DNA of 64,000 nucleotides. Source: G963665185 sp963665185 (lineage in GTDB: Bacteria > Desulfobacterota > Desulfovibrionia > Desulfovibrionales > Desulfovibrionaceae). Below are positions 1 to 16,244 of this stretch, in pieces. Within the stretch, counting starts at the first letter, position 1. Every line of letters starts with the position of its first letter. Position numbers and translations under genes: made by a program. The stretch spans positions 1 through 64,000 of the forward strand of contig CAXXPO010000021.1 of assembly GCA_963665185.2 (NCBI GenBank), given 5' to 3'. The notes under the pieces were generated by a model. The model was not told where the DNA came from. It did no database searches and worked only from the letters and a program-made list of their open reading frames with translations.

Positions 1-24
1 TGTAACTCACCTGCTCTTGTGAAT

Positions 25-100
25 GCTGGCGTAGCTCAATGGTAGGAGCAGCTGATTTGTAATCAGCCGGTTGCGGGTTCAAGTCCCATCGCCAGCTCCA
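25..100 (+). tRNA. tRNA-Thr(TGT)
   Basis: A full cloverleaf with a 7-bp acceptor stem (GCTGGCG with CGCCAGC), a TTCAAGT T-loop and an encoded CCA end. The anticodon loop TTTGTAA gives anticodon TGT. It is the first of four tRNAs leading into tuf1, the same order (Thr-Tyr-Gly-Thr-tuf) as the E. coli thrU-tyrU-glyT-thrT-tufB operon. The promoter is probably upstream of the window; only 24 bases precede the gene. Confidence 0.97.
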
Positions 101-117
101 GATCTTTTTCATGGTAA

Positions 118-204
118 GGTGGGGTTCCCGAGTGGCCAAAGGGAACAGACTGTAAATCTGTCGGCGTAAGCCTTCGGAGGTTCGAATCCTCCCCCCCACC
201 ACCA
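118..204 (+). tRNA. tRNA-Tyr(GTA), long variable arm
   Basis: A class II tRNA with acceptor stem GGTGGGG/CCCCACC, anticodon GTA in the loop CTGTAAA, and a long variable arm as expected for bacterial tRNA-Tyr. The CCA end is encoded. It lies 17 bases after tRNA-Thr, so the two are likely cut from one transcript. Confidence 0.97.
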
Positions 205-252
205 CATAAAGTTATCGGCTGTAGGAGACAAAGCGTCGTACGACTACAGAAA

Positions 253-328
253 GCGGGAATAGCTCAATTGGTAGAGCATCAGCCTTCCAAGCTGAGGGTT
301 GCGGGTTCGAGTCCCGTTTCCCGCTCCA
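253..328 (+). tRNA. tRNA-Gly(TCC)
   Basis: The acceptor stem GCGGGAA pairs with TTCCCGC, the anticodon loop CTTCCAA gives TCC, the T-loop is TTCGAGT and the CCA is encoded. It is third in the tRNA cluster upstream of tuf1. Confidence 0.97.
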
Positions 329-365
329 CTTCTCGCGGTGGTCGTCGCGCCTGTCCAATAAAAAG

Positions 366-441
<76 letters not shown>

Positions 442-492
442 TTATTTTTTGAACATTCAGCAGCCCGGAACCGCAGGATCAGGGAGAATGTC

Positions 493-1686
493 ATGAGCAA
501 AGCTAAATTTGAGCGTACCAAACCGCATGTCAACATCGGCACCATCGGTCACATCGACCATGGCAAGACCACACTGACCGCAGCCATCACCAAGACGCTG
601 TCCATGAAGGGCGGCGGAAAGTACGTGGCCTTCGACGAGATCGACAAGGCTCCCGAAGAAAAAGAACGCGGCATCACCATTGCCACGGCGCACGTGGAAT
701 ACGAGACAAGCAATCGTCACTACGCCCACGTGGACTGCCCCGGTCACGCCGACTACATCAAGAACATGATCACTGGCGCGGCCCAGATGGACGGTGCCAT
801 TCTCGTGTGCGCCGCCACCGACGGCCCCATGCCCCAGACCCGTGAGCACATCCTGCTCGCCCGTCAGGTCGGCGTGCCCAGCATCGTGGTATTTCTGAAT
901 AAATGCGACATGGTCGACGACGAGGAACTTCTTGAGCTGGTGGACATGGAAATCCGTGAACTGCTGGACATCTATGAATTCCCGGGCGACGACACTCCGA
1001 TCATCCGCGGCTCCGCCTTGAAGGCTCTCGAGTCCGACAGCGCAGATTCCGATGAGTGCAAGCCCATCTTCGAACTTATGGATGCCTGCGACTCTTTCAT
1101 CCCCGAGCCCAAGCGCGATATCGACCGTCCGTTCCTGATGCCCATCGAAGACGTCTTCTCCATTTCCGGCCGCGGCACTGTTGTGACCGGTCGTGTGGAA
1201 CGCGGCATCGTCAAGGTCGGCGACGAAGTCGCGATCATCGGCATCAAGGACACCGTAAAGACGACCTGCACGGGCGTTGAAATGTTCCGCAAGCTGCTCG
1301 ATCAGGGGCAGGCCGGCGACAACGTTGGTGTCCTGCTGCGCGGCGTGAAGCGTGAAGACGTGGAACGCGGCCAGGTACTGGCTGTTCCCGGCTCCATCAC
1401 CCCGCATGTGAAATTCAAGGCCGAAGTTTATGTCCTGAGCAAGGAAGAAGGCGGACGTCATACCCCGTTCTTCTCCGGTTACCGTCCCCAGTTCTACTTC
1501 CGTACGACCGACATCACCGGTGTCGTCACCCTGGAAGAAGGCGTGGAAATGGTCATGCCCGGCGACAACGCGACCTTTAACGTCGAACTGATCGCCCCCA
1601 TCGCCATGGAACTCGGTCTGCGCTTCGCCATCCGCGAAGGCGGCCGCACCGTCGGCGCTGGCGTGGTCTCGGAAATCACGGAGTAA
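493..1686 (+). CDS. tuf: Elongation factor Tu, copy 1
   Basis: EF-Tu is the GTPase that carries aminoacyl-tRNA to the ribosome. The 397-residue product shows the G1 loop GHIDHGKT, the G3 motif DCPGHADY and the G4 motif NKCD, followed by two beta-barrel domains, and is full length. The ATG at 493 is chosen because it begins the family N-terminus MSKAKFERTK and follows a GGGAGAA ribosome site; the open frame runs back into tRNA-Thr and that part is not coding. The gene is nearly identical to tuf2 at 18809 (five residue differences seen by eye), which suggests gene conversion. It sits in the tRNA-tuf-secE-nusG operon. Confidence 0.98.
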   Translation: MSKAKFERTKPHVNIGTIGHIDHGKTTLTAAITKTLSMKGGGKYVAFDEIDKAPEEKERGITIATAHVEYETSNRHYAHVDCPGHADYIKNMITGAAQMDGAILVCAATDGPMPQTREHILLARQVGVPSIVVFLNKCDMVDDEELLELVDMEIRELLDIYEFPGDDTPIIRGSALKALESDSADSDECKPIFELMDACDSFIPEPKRDIDRPFLMPIEDVFSISGRGTVVTGRVERGIVKVGDEVAIIGIKDTVKTTCTGVEMFRKLLDQGQAGDNVGVLLRGVKREDVERGQVLAVPGSITPHVKFKAEVYVLSKEEGGRHTPFFSGYRPQFYFRTTDITGVVTLEEGVEMVMPGDNATFNVELIAPIAMELGLRFAIREGGRTVGAGVVSEITE

Positions 1687-1689
1687 GTA

Positions 1690-1839
1690 ATGCAGGTTAT
1701 CATCCAGTTGCAGTGCACCGAGTGCAAGCGCAAGAACTATTCCACGGTCAAGAACAAGAAAAATACGACCGGGCGTCTTGAGCTCAGCAAGTATTGCCCC
1801 TGGGACAAAAAACACACCGTCCATAAAGAATCCAAGTAG
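1690..1839 (+). CDS. rpmG: Ribosomal protein L33
   Basis: A 49-residue 50S subunit protein. It begins MQVIIQLQCTECK and contains the family block KNTTGRLELSKYCP. The first cysteine pair (C9, C12) is present. The usual second pair is reduced to one (C36, in YCPWDKKHT), so a full four-cysteine zinc site is absent. It starts three bases after the tuf1 stop and is followed by tRNA-Trp and secE, a common rpmG-secE-nusG order. It is short but unmistakable. Confidence 0.93.
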   Translation: MQVIIQLQCTECKRKNYSTVKNKKNTTGRLELSKYCPWDKKHTVHKESK

Positions 1840-1889
1840 TTTGCCCCCTCCCGCGCAAGCGGGAGGGGCGATTTACATACGGAAAGTGC

Positions 1890-1965
1890 AGGCCAGTAGC
1901 TCTAATGGTAGAGCACCGGACTCCAAATCCGGGTGCTGGGGGTTCGAGTCCCTCCTGGCCTGCCA
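1890..1965 (+). tRNA. tRNA-Trp(CCA)
   Basis: The acceptor stem AGGCCAG pairs with CTGGCCT, the anticodon loop CTCCAAA gives CCA, the T-loop is TTCGAGT and the CCA end is encoded. It lies between rpmG and secE inside the operon, a placement shared with many bacteria. Confidence 0.97.
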
Positions 1966-1990
1966 CTCCTTTACATTCCCGAGGCAATGA

Positions 1991-2269
1991 ATGGCCAAAG
2001 ACAAGCAGCCAAGAAAGAAAAGCTCCAAGACGGAGCGCCGTGTGAAGCAACAGATATCTGAAGAAAGGGTGTCTGTTGTTGATCGTTTGCGCCATCTGCG
2101 GGAGTTCTTCGAGCAGAGCAAAGTTGAAATCAAAAAGGTCACATGGCCCTCCAAAAAGGAGACCATTGCCACCAGCATCGCCGTTGTGGTGATGACAATT
2201 GTCATGGCCATCTATCTTGGTCTTGTCGATGTGGCGTTGGCCAAAATCATTGAAGCGATTCTGTCGTAA
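1991..2269 (+). CDS. secE: Preprotein translocase subunit SecE
   Basis: A 92-residue membrane protein that clamps SecY in the SecYEG channel. The first 50 residues are highly charged, the motif VEIKKVTWPSKKET is the SecE signature, and one hydrophobic helix (about residues 66-86) follows. This is the usual single-TM form. It lies 11 bases upstream of nusG; its partner secY is at 28828. Confidence 0.95.
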   Translation: MAKDKQPRKKSSKTERRVKQQISEERVSVVDRLRHLREFFEQSKVEIKKVTWPSKKETIATSIAVVVMTIVMAIYLGLVDVALAKIIEAILS

Positions 2270-2280
2270 GGCCGCAAGCC

Positions 2281-2853
2281 ATGAGCGATGAAGTGAAGGT
2301 CCCCGAAGAGATTGCTGGCGAGCCCAAGGCTCGATGGTACATTGTCCATACGTATTCCGGTTTTGAACAGCGTGTGGAGAAAACCATCCTCGAAATCATG
2401 CGTACAGAGCAGGATTACGGCCAGATCAAACAGGTTGTTGTCCCGACCGAGAAGGTCATAGAGCTCGTGAAGGGCGAAAAGAGGACCTCCACCAGAAAAT
2501 TTTATCCGGGGTATGTCATGGTCCAGATGGTCATGACCGACCATTCCTGGCATCTTGTGCAGGACATCCCCCGAGTGACCGGGTTTATCGGTGGCAAAAT
2601 GCGTCCCACGCCCATGCGGGACAGTGAAGCCGCCAAGATTCTCTCCATGATGGAACAGCGTCAGGAGAAGCCCCGTCCCAAATTTCATTTTGACCGTGGC
2701 GACGACGTCCGTGTTATTGACGGCCCGTTCAGCGGTTTCAACGGCATTGTGGAAGAAGTCAACTACGACAAGGGCAAACTGCGTGTATCCGTGTCCATAT
2801 TCGGTCGCCAGACTCCGGTCGAGCTTGATTTCGTCCAGGTAAGCAAAAGCTAG
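2281..2853 (+). CDS. nusG: Transcription termination/antitermination protein NusG
   Basis: A 190-residue RNA polymerase accessory factor. The NGN domain fills the N-terminal part (RWYIVHTYSGFE, then FYPGYVMVQM and PRVTGFIGG) and a KOW domain ends the protein (DGPFSGFNGIVEEVN). NusG couples polymerase to the ribosome or Rho and aids elongation. Length and order are normal. It stands between secE and rplK, the standard arrangement. Confidence 0.97.
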   Translation: MSDEVKVPEEIAGEPKARWYIVHTYSGFEQRVEKTILEIMRTEQDYGQIKQVVVPTEKVIELVKGEKRTSTRKFYPGYVMVQMVMTDHSWHLVQDIPRVTGFIGGKMRPTPMRDSEAAKILSMMEQRQEKPRPKFHFDRGDDVRVIDGPFSGFNGIVEEVNYDKGKLRVSVSIFGRQTPVELDFVQVSKS

Positions 2854-2872
2854 GCTTACTCCCACCACACTG

Positions 2873-2892
2873 GCGCCCCTCTAGCAGGGCGC
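2873..2892 (+). other. Short hairpin in the nusG-rplK gap
   Basis: GCGCCC and GGGCGC form a 6-bp inverted repeat with an 8-base loop in the 62-base gap before rplK. There is no good T-run after it, so it is not a convincing terminator. It may affect rplK translation or processing, or mean nothing. Confidence 0.3.
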
Positions 2893-2915
2893 TCTTCCGT
2901 TTCGAGGATTAAACA

Positions 2916-3338
2916 ATGGCTAAGAAAGAAATCGGCAAGATCAAATTGCAGATCCCTGCCGGAGCTGCAAATCCATCCCCTCCGGTTGGTCCCGCATTGG
3001 GCCAGCACGGCGTGAACATCATGGAATTCTGCAAGGCCTACAACGCCAGGACGCAGGACCAGAAAGGCTTGATCATCCCCGTGGTGATCACGGTTTACGC
3101 AGACCGGACCTTCACCTTCATCACCAAGACCCCGCCCGCCAGCGTGTTGCTGCTCAAGGCTGCCAAGCTGGAAAGCGGTTCTGGCGAACCCAACCGGAAC
3201 AAGGTGGGCAAGGTGACCAAGGCGCAGGTAGAAGAGATCGCCAACCTTAAAATGCCCGACCTGACCGCCAAGGACCTTGATGCCGCCTGCAGCAGCATCA
3301 TGGGAACCGCCCGCAGCATGGGCATTGAAGTGGAATAG
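2916..3338 (+). CDS. rplK: Ribosomal protein L11
   Basis: A 140-residue protein of the GTPase-associated centre that binds 23S rRNA. The N-terminal signature PPVGPALGQHGVNIMEFCK and the C-terminal motif KMPDLTAKDLDAACSSIMGTARSMG are present, with normal length. In other bacteria L11 also matters for the stringent response. It begins the rplKAJL block and is followed 11 bases later by rplA. Confidence 0.98.
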   Translation: MAKKEIGKIKLQIPAGAANPSPPVGPALGQHGVNIMEFCKAYNARTQDQKGLIIPVVITVYADRTFTFITKTPPASVLLLKAAKLESGSGEPNRNKVGKVTKAQVEEIANLKMPDLTAKDLDAACSSIMGTARSMGIEVE

Positions 3339-3349
3339 GGGGATCTGAC

Positions 3350-4054
3350 ATGCCGAAACATGGAAAAAAATATCGCAATGCAGTGGAAGGTCGTGAACAG
3401 GGCGTTCGTTTGAGCGTTGATGAAGCCGTGACCCTTGCCGTCGGAAAGGCGTTTGCCAAATTCGACGAAACCGTGGACATCGTCTTCAACCTTGGTGTCG
3501 ACCCCAAATATTCCGACCAGATGGTGCGCGGCGCTTGCAGCCTGCCCAACGGACTTGGCAAGGACGTTCGCATTGTCGCCCTGTGCAAGGGCGACAAGCA
3601 GGCCGAAGCCAAGGAAGCCGGAGCCGATTACGTGGGTGAAGCCGACCTGATCGAAAAGATTCAGGGCGGATGGTTCGACTTCGACAAGGTCGTGGCCACT
3701 CCCGACATGATGGCCCTGGTCGGCAAGATCGGCCGCATGCTCGGACCCCGCGGTCTGATGCCCAACGCCAAGACGGGCACCGTCACTTTCGACATCGGCG
3801 TTGCCGTCCAGGAACTCAAGGCCGGCAAGGTCGAGTTCAAGGTGGACAAGGCCGGGGTGCTGCATGCTCCTTTGGGAAAGGTTTCCTTCGGACCTGAAAA
3901 GATTCTGGAAAACCTCAAGGCCATTGCGGATCAGGTTCAGCGCCTGAAGCCGTCGGCTGCCAAGGGAACGTACATCCAGGGCATGGCCGTGAGCACAACC
4001 ATGGGACCTGGCTACAAGATTGATCCTCAGACCCTGCGGAAGCTGGAAAGCTAA
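3350..4054 (+). CDS. rplA: Ribosomal protein L1
   Basis: A 234-residue L1-stalk protein. Visible blocks are MPKHGKKYRNA at the start, the central MLGPRGLMPNAKTGTVT, and a normal C-terminus. In E. coli L1 represses its own L11-L1 mRNA; whether that holds here is not shown. A 321-base leader follows before rplJ. Confidence 0.98.
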   Translation: MPKHGKKYRNAVEGREQGVRLSVDEAVTLAVGKAFAKFDETVDIVFNLGVDPKYSDQMVRGACSLPNGLGKDVRIVALCKGDKQAEAKEAGADYVGEADLIEKIQGGWFDFDKVVATPDMMALVGKIGRMLGPRGLMPNAKTGTVTFDIGVAVQELKAGKVEFKVDKAGVLHAPLGKVSFGPEKILENLKAIADQVQRLKPSAAKGTYIQGMAVSTTMGPGYKIDPQTLRKLES

Positions 4055-4375
4055 AACCGTTTTTTCTGAGAGGCCTATATTTCTTTCACGCAGGACATGG
4101 CAGGCTGCTGCGAAGCAGGCTGTGCAGGCCAGGATGGTCTGCCGGAGTTTGTCACCACCATTGATGAAATTCCGTAGGGATGGCGGAAACATGTTTCCGT
4201 CGTCCTGTCATGAAAAGAGCCGTCTTGGTTTTTTTCATCTGACGAGTCCGAAGTGAAGGTAAACTAAGGTTTGGGATGGTGAGTCGAAGACAGCCGGTGG
4301 GCGAAAGCCCTTAATATCCTGCCCAGATTCACGCTTTGACTCCTCCTCCCTGCCGGAAATCGTGTGAGGTGAGTT
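4055..4375 (+). promoter_or_regulatory. rplA-rplJ gap, probable L10 leader
   Basis: No convincing ORF lies in these 321 bases. Several self-complementary stretches are visible (for example GGGCGAAAGCCC near 4298 and GCAGGCTGCTGCGAAGCAGGC near 4100). In many bacteria this position holds the structured leader where L10-L7/L12 binds to repress rplJL. The assignment here rests on position and structure, not on an alignment. Confidence 0.5.
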
Positions 4376-4903
4376 GTGAACAGGACTGAGAAGGCCGAAA
4401 TTATCAGCCGGCTCTCCGAGTCCGCAGGCAAGGCCAGCATCGCTGTCGTGACCGATTTCAAGGGCATGACGGTGGAGCAGATGACCGGTCTGCGCAAGCA
4501 GTTGCGGGACAGTGGTGTGGACTACCATGTAGTCAAGAACACTCTGGCACGCATCGCGTTCACCGACGGCACCCATGAGGTTTTGGCGGACAAGCTTAAG
4601 GACAATAACGCTATTGCCTTTGGCTACGACGACCCGGTTGCGCCGGCCAAAGTCCTGTCCCAGTACGTGAAGGAGAATCCCAAGACAAAGCTGAGCATCA
4701 AATGCGCCAGCCTTCAGGGATCCTTTCTTGACGAAGCTGGAATCAAGGCTCTGGCCCAGCTGCCTGGACGCGAGGAACTGCTCGCCAAGATGCTGGGTAC
4801 CATGAACGCTGTCCCGCAGAATTTCGTCGGCCTGTTGGCCAACGTGCTGCGTGGCGTGCTCAATGCGCTTAATGCCATCAAGGACCAGAAAGAAGCCGCC
4901 TAG
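4376..4903 (+). CDS. rplJ: Ribosomal protein L10
   Basis: A 175-residue base of the L7/L12 stalk. The sequence MNRTEKAEIISRLSE, then KGMTVEQMTGLRKQLRD and KNTLARIA, is typical. The start is GTG with GTGAGGTGAG just upstream as ribosome site. The C-terminal helix that binds L12 dimers is present. It is 38 bases upstream of rplL and likely translated in ratio with it. Confidence 0.97.
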   Translation: MNRTEKAEIISRLSESAGKASIAVVTDFKGMTVEQMTGLRKQLRDSGVDYHVVKNTLARIAFTDGTHEVLADKLKDNNAIAFGYDDPVAPAKVLSQYVKENPKTKLSIKCASLQGSFLDEAGIKALAQLPGREELLAKMLGTMNAVPQNFVGLLANVLRGVLNALNAIKDQKEAA

Positions 4904-4941
4904 TAAGCTTCGCAAAAAACGAGTTATTGGAGGAACATCCC

Positions 4942-5328
4942 ATGGCCGACATTACCAAAGAACAAGTTATTGAGTTTATTTCCAGCATGACCGTGTTGGA
5001 ACTTTCCGAGCTGATCAAAGAGCTCGAAGAAAAGTTCGGCGTATCCGCCGCTGCTCCAGTTGCCGCAATGGCTGTTATGCCTGCCGCTGGCGGTGACGCT
5101 CCCGTTGAAGATGAAAAGACGGAATTCGACGTCATCCTCAAGGGTGCCGGCAGCAACAAGATCGCCGTCATCAAGGCTGTCCGTGCGTTGACCGGACTGG
5201 GACTGAAGGAAGCCAAAGCCAAAGTGGACGAGGTTCCCAGCGCCCTGAAGGAAGCCGTATCCAAGGACGAAGCCGAGGAAGCCAAGAAGCAGCTTGAAGA
5301 AGCCGGCGCCGAAGTCGAAGTCAAGTAG
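4942..5328 (+). CDS. rplL: Ribosomal protein L7/L12
   Basis: A 128-residue acidic stalk protein that recruits translation GTPases. It has an N-terminal dimerisation part, an alanine-rich hinge (about residues 37-50) and the C-terminal domain EKTEFDVILKGAGSNKIAVIK and LGLKEAKAKVDEVP. The ATG at 4942 is chosen over the upstream in-frame start at 4927 because GGAGG precedes it and MADITKEQV is the family start. Confidence 0.98.
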   Translation: MADITKEQVIEFISSMTVLELSELIKELEEKFGVSAAAPVAAMAVMPAAGGDAPVEDEKTEFDVILKGAGSNKIAVIKAVRALTGLGLKEAKAKVDEVPSALKEAVSKDEAEEAKKQLEEAGAEVEVK

Positions 5329-5353
5329 CGGCAGAGCCGCCCCCTTTGAAAAG

Positions 5354-5393
5354 AAAAGAGCGCATTACTCCCATGGGAGTACTGCGCTCTTTT
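5354..5393 (+). terminator. Hairpin terminator/attenuator between rplL and rpoB
   Basis: AAAAGAGCGC at 5354 pairs perfectly with GCGCTCTTTT at 5384. Inside it sits a second palindrome, ACTCCCATGGGAGT. The stem ends in four T. E. coli has a partial attenuator at this same gap, so partial read-through into rpoBC is the likely role. Confidence 0.8.
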
Positions 5394-5461
5394 ACCCGTT
5401 CTTTTATTGGGCGATCCTGAGAAAGTTAATTATTTCAGTAGGTAACGAGTTGGTTCGAAGC

Positions 5462-5489
5462 TTGCGTTTTTTTGAGTACATGGTATTTT
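5462..5489 (+). promoter_or_regulatory. Candidate rpoB promoter
   Basis: TTGCGT at 5462 and TATTTT at 5484 are separated by 16 bases. They lie 69 bases after the rplL hairpin and 140 bases before rpoB. The match is fair only; it would let rpoBC be made apart from the ribosomal genes. The rest of the 300-base gap holds no gene. Confidence 0.4.
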
Positions 5490-5628
5490 CTGGAGTTATT
5501 ATCCAAAAAGCCCACCCCTCAACGCAAAAAAGCGAGCATCGTGCGGCACTGTACCCATCCCAATCCGTCCACCTGACAAGATCAGGCGTCGTGTCACTTT
5601 GATTAACCCTATTCCCGGCGAGGAAACC

Positions 5629-9750
<4,122 letters not shown>

Positions 9751-9809
9751 CCACACGGTCTGGCGGATCAGGCAAGGCGTATCAACTTCAATCATGAGAG
9801 GGCCCGACA

Positions 9810-13973
<4,164 letters not shown>

Positions 13974-13995
13974 GCACCCGCCCCAGAAAGACAGC

Positions 13996-14026
13996 AAAGC
14001 CGCCTGAGCAATCAGGCGGCTTTTTT
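13996..14026 (+). terminator. Rho-independent terminator after rpoC
   Basis: AAGCCGCCTGA and TCAGGCGGCTT form an 11-bp stem with a GCAA loop, followed by a run of six T. It lies 22 bases after the rpoC stop and closes the tRNA-to-rpoC block. It also separates it from the leftward pseudogene that ends at 14110. Confidence 0.93.
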
Positions 14027-14109
14027 ATTTGCGGGAAGAGGGCGGAGGACTTCTATCTGACGCTTGAAACAAAGTCCGTCCTGCCCCTGCAGGCTGTTTC
14101 CAACAGGCG

Positions 14110-15000
14110 CTATCGTATCAGGAGTATCTGGATGTCGCAGACATTGGTGTTTGTAGGGCCTGTCCTGTAGATGGAACCGGCGTTCGTGTGGAAGTGGTAG
14201 GAGTCGTTGTTGGTCAGGTAGTGATCTATCCTTTCGGTCAGTTCCGGGAAATCGTGGAAGATGCCGGCGTCGGCATAGGCGCCGGCGGCGTCCGTGGGAC
14301 CATCGTTGCCGTCAGGGGATGCGGCCGGAAAATGGATGCGGCAGCGTATGCCGTCCCAGCAGCTCATGTTTTGCAGAAAGGCCAGGCCCATTTCCTGGTT
14401 GCGTCCGCCTTTTCCATTGCCGCGCAGGGTGACGACTGTCTCCCCGTTCACGATGACGCAGGCCGGTTTGGGCAGAAACATGTCGTTTCCGGCAATGTCC
14501 TTGGCAATGTCGCCCAGGGAGATTCGGATTTCGCAACCATTGGTGCAAAGGTCGGCAGGACAGGGCAGCAGCGCAGAACCACCTCCGGAAATGCAGTTGA
14601 TGACCAGGGTGCGGGCATCGGCCTGCCTGGCCATCTCCAGAATACGGCGGGCGGCGGCCACGCCGTTTGTATCGGGCACGGGATGGGCGGCCTCCACTAT
14701 TTCGCAATGTTTCAGTTTTTCCGTGTGTCCGTACTTGACGCAGACAAGACCCTTTTCAATGCGGCTTTCCAAAATGGATTCAAAGGCCAACGCCATTCAT
14801 CCCGATGCTTTGCCCGCACCAACTACCCATATGCGCTGGTATTTTTTCAAATTTATTTCAAGCCGACTGTCTTCCAAATCCATTTGGAGCGTGTCGTCCA
14901 CAAGGTTGACTCGGGAAGTGATCATGGTGAAGGGATTCACCCGCTCCAGTTCGGCTCTGAAAATCGTGTCCAGATGTTCCCGCATGGCGTTTCGGGTCAT
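14110..15000 (-). pseudogene. Glycerate kinase (MOFRL/GckA type), broken
   Basis: Reading leftward, the frame starts MTRNAMREHLDTIFRAELE and reaches the family motif VVGAGKASG. It then meets an in-frame TGA at 14799-14797 and continues in the same frame with MALAFESILE, VKYGH, AAHPVPD and ISGGGSALLPCPA. The C-terminal blocks NGETVVTLRGNGKGGRNQE, DGNDGPTDAAGAY and NNDSYHFH are also present. The total is about 296 codons against roughly 420-460 for the family. The missing part lies between SGGGSALL and the GETTV-like block, so an in-frame deletion of about 130-150 codons is inferred. The TGA falls where the family has alanine or another small residue, not cysteine, so selenocysteine is unlikely. 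The gene would have made 2-phosphoglycerate or 3-phosphoglycerate from glycerate. Confidence 0.85.
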
Positions 15001-15035
15001 GCTGTCCCTCTGTTTTGCATGTGTTCCTCGCGGTA

Positions 15036-15074
15036 CAGAAGGTTGCGTTTCCTCAAGGGGAGTGCAACCTTCTG
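15036..15074. repeat. 11-bp inverted repeat upstream of the glycerate kinase remnant
   Basis: CAGAAGGTTGC at 15036 and GCAACCTTCTG at 15064 are exact inverted copies with a 17-base centre. There is no T-run on either side, so it is not a standard terminator. It sits 36 bases upstream of the pseudogene start and could be an operator or a leader stem-loop. Confidence 0.6.
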
Positions 15075-15781
15075 GTCGGTTTAGCGCAGTCTGTGCGCCC
15101 CTGAAATCATCGTGAAGGGGGAGGCCCTTCAACTTGAGGTCAATATCCCCAGGGGGAACTCCAGCCGCTTGGATGCCACACATGCGGCTGTTCGTCTGTG
15201 TGCGATGTTTCCCTCAATATGGCAGGGGGGGGACAGGCGGCGTGAAGATATGGAAGCCGCTGGCCTGCTTCGCAAAAGCCGGGGAGCCTGAATGGGCTGT
15301 ATTGGTCAACAGCAATGGTTCGGGGCAACGGGGCTCTGGCGGGGCTGGACAGGATGAGGAGTACGATGCCAAGGAATGCCGGGATATGAAACCGGGAGCG
15401 GACGTTGAAGATAATGCAAAAAAAATTGTTTTTCTTCTTGCATTTTGTTTAGACTTACCATATACATCCCATTCCTCGGTGAGGAGAGGTGCTGGGACAG
15501 ACGTCCTGCGGATGCCCGATAAGCAGCAGCCGGAACCCAAAGGTTCTTTCTTCTGCTTCGCGTGCATCAATTAACCGACAACTTCCTCCGCTTTTGCGTT
15601 GAGGGTTTATAGCGAGCCTCGCTCGCCTCCTCAAATGGCAGATCCGCAAGGGTCGCCAGCCCCAGTATCCGATACTTGAGCCATTGGGTTCCAGTATGCG
15701 GCTTCTCCGCAGTCGAATGCTATCGACGTGTGGCGTCTCCTCCCCGAGAGTACATATTTTGTGCAAGCGGCGTTTTGTCGC

Positions 15782-15810
15782 TTGACATTTGTTGTGGATT
15801 CGGAATACAT
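15782..15810 (+). promoter_or_regulatory. Candidate str operon promoter
   Basis: A perfect TTGACA at 15782 is followed after 17 bases by a poor -10 (ATACAT, within GGAATACATCC). It lies 48 bases upstream of the rpsL ATG, a sensible distance. The -35 is strong and the -10 weak, so a promoter is likely but its exact edges are not. Confidence 0.5.
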
Positions 15811-15857
15811 CCAGCGGTCTTTGCGCCCTGGAGCAACAACCGAGAACGGAGGGGTTA

Positions 15858-16229
15858 ATGCCCACCATTAACCAGCTGATTAGTAAGTCGAGGAAGAAGG
15901 TCCTCAAGCGGAAGAAGACACCTGCGCTGCACGCATGTCCGCAGCGTCGCGGTGTCTGCACCCGCGTGTATACGACCACGCCGAAAAAGCCGAACTCGGC
16001 TTTGCGGAAAGTCGCCCGTGTGCGACTGACCAACGGCATCGAGGTCACCGCCTACATCCCAGGCGAGGGCCATAACCTGCAGGAACACTCCGTGGTAATG
16101 ATTCGCGGCGGCCGTGTGAAAGACCTTCCTGGTGTCCGCTATCATATCATCCGCGGCTCTCTCGACACCGCTGGCGTGCAAGATCGTCGGCAGGGTCGTT
16201 CCAAGTACGGTGCGAAGCGGCCGAAGTAA
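15858..16229 (+). CDS. rpsL: Ribosomal protein S12
   Basis: A 123-residue decoding-centre protein. The motifs TTPKKPNSALRKVARVRL and PGEGHNLQEHSVVMIRGGRVKD are intact, with the lysine of PKKPNS that gives streptomycin sensitivity in other species. The ATG at 15858 follows GGAGGGG and yields the family start MPTINQLI; the frame open upstream is not coding. It is the first gene of the str cluster. Confidence 0.98.
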   Translation: MPTINQLISKSRKKVLKRKKTPALHACPQRRGVCTRVYTTTPKKPNSALRKVARVRLTNGIEVTAYIPGEGHNLQEHSVVMIRGGRVKDLPGVRYHIIRGSLDTAGVQDRRQGRSKYGAKRPK

Positions 16230-16244
16230 AGGGAGTAACACGAA

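Larger units (their letters stand above)
15001..15857. other. 857-base non-coding region upstream of rpsL
   Basis: No frame here has a recognisable protein. It holds the shared 5' side of the leftward glycerate kinase remnant and the rightward str operon. Visible items are an 11-bp inverted repeat at 15036-15074, a run of eight G near 15223, an AT-rich patch at 15415-15465, and a small hairpin CAAGCG/CGCTTG near 15763 followed by a promoter-like TTGACA. Part may be decayed coding sequence. Confidence 0.7.

Noticed and set aside
457..1824. Long leftward open frame (455 codons) over tuf1, and equally long ones over rpoB, rpoC and fusA-tuf2
   Set aside because: They are antisense shadows of GC-rich, strongly biased genes; their products are low-complexity H/V/D-rich and match nothing known.
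14797..14799. TGA in the glycerate kinase frame as a selenocysteine codon
   Set aside because: It replaces a small residue after GAGKASG, not cysteine, and the gene also has a large deletion; nonsense mutation is the simpler reading.
15134..15574. Rightward 146-codon ORF in the rpsL upstream region
   Set aside because: No ribosome site, low-complexity composition, and no recognisable family; treated as a chance frame.
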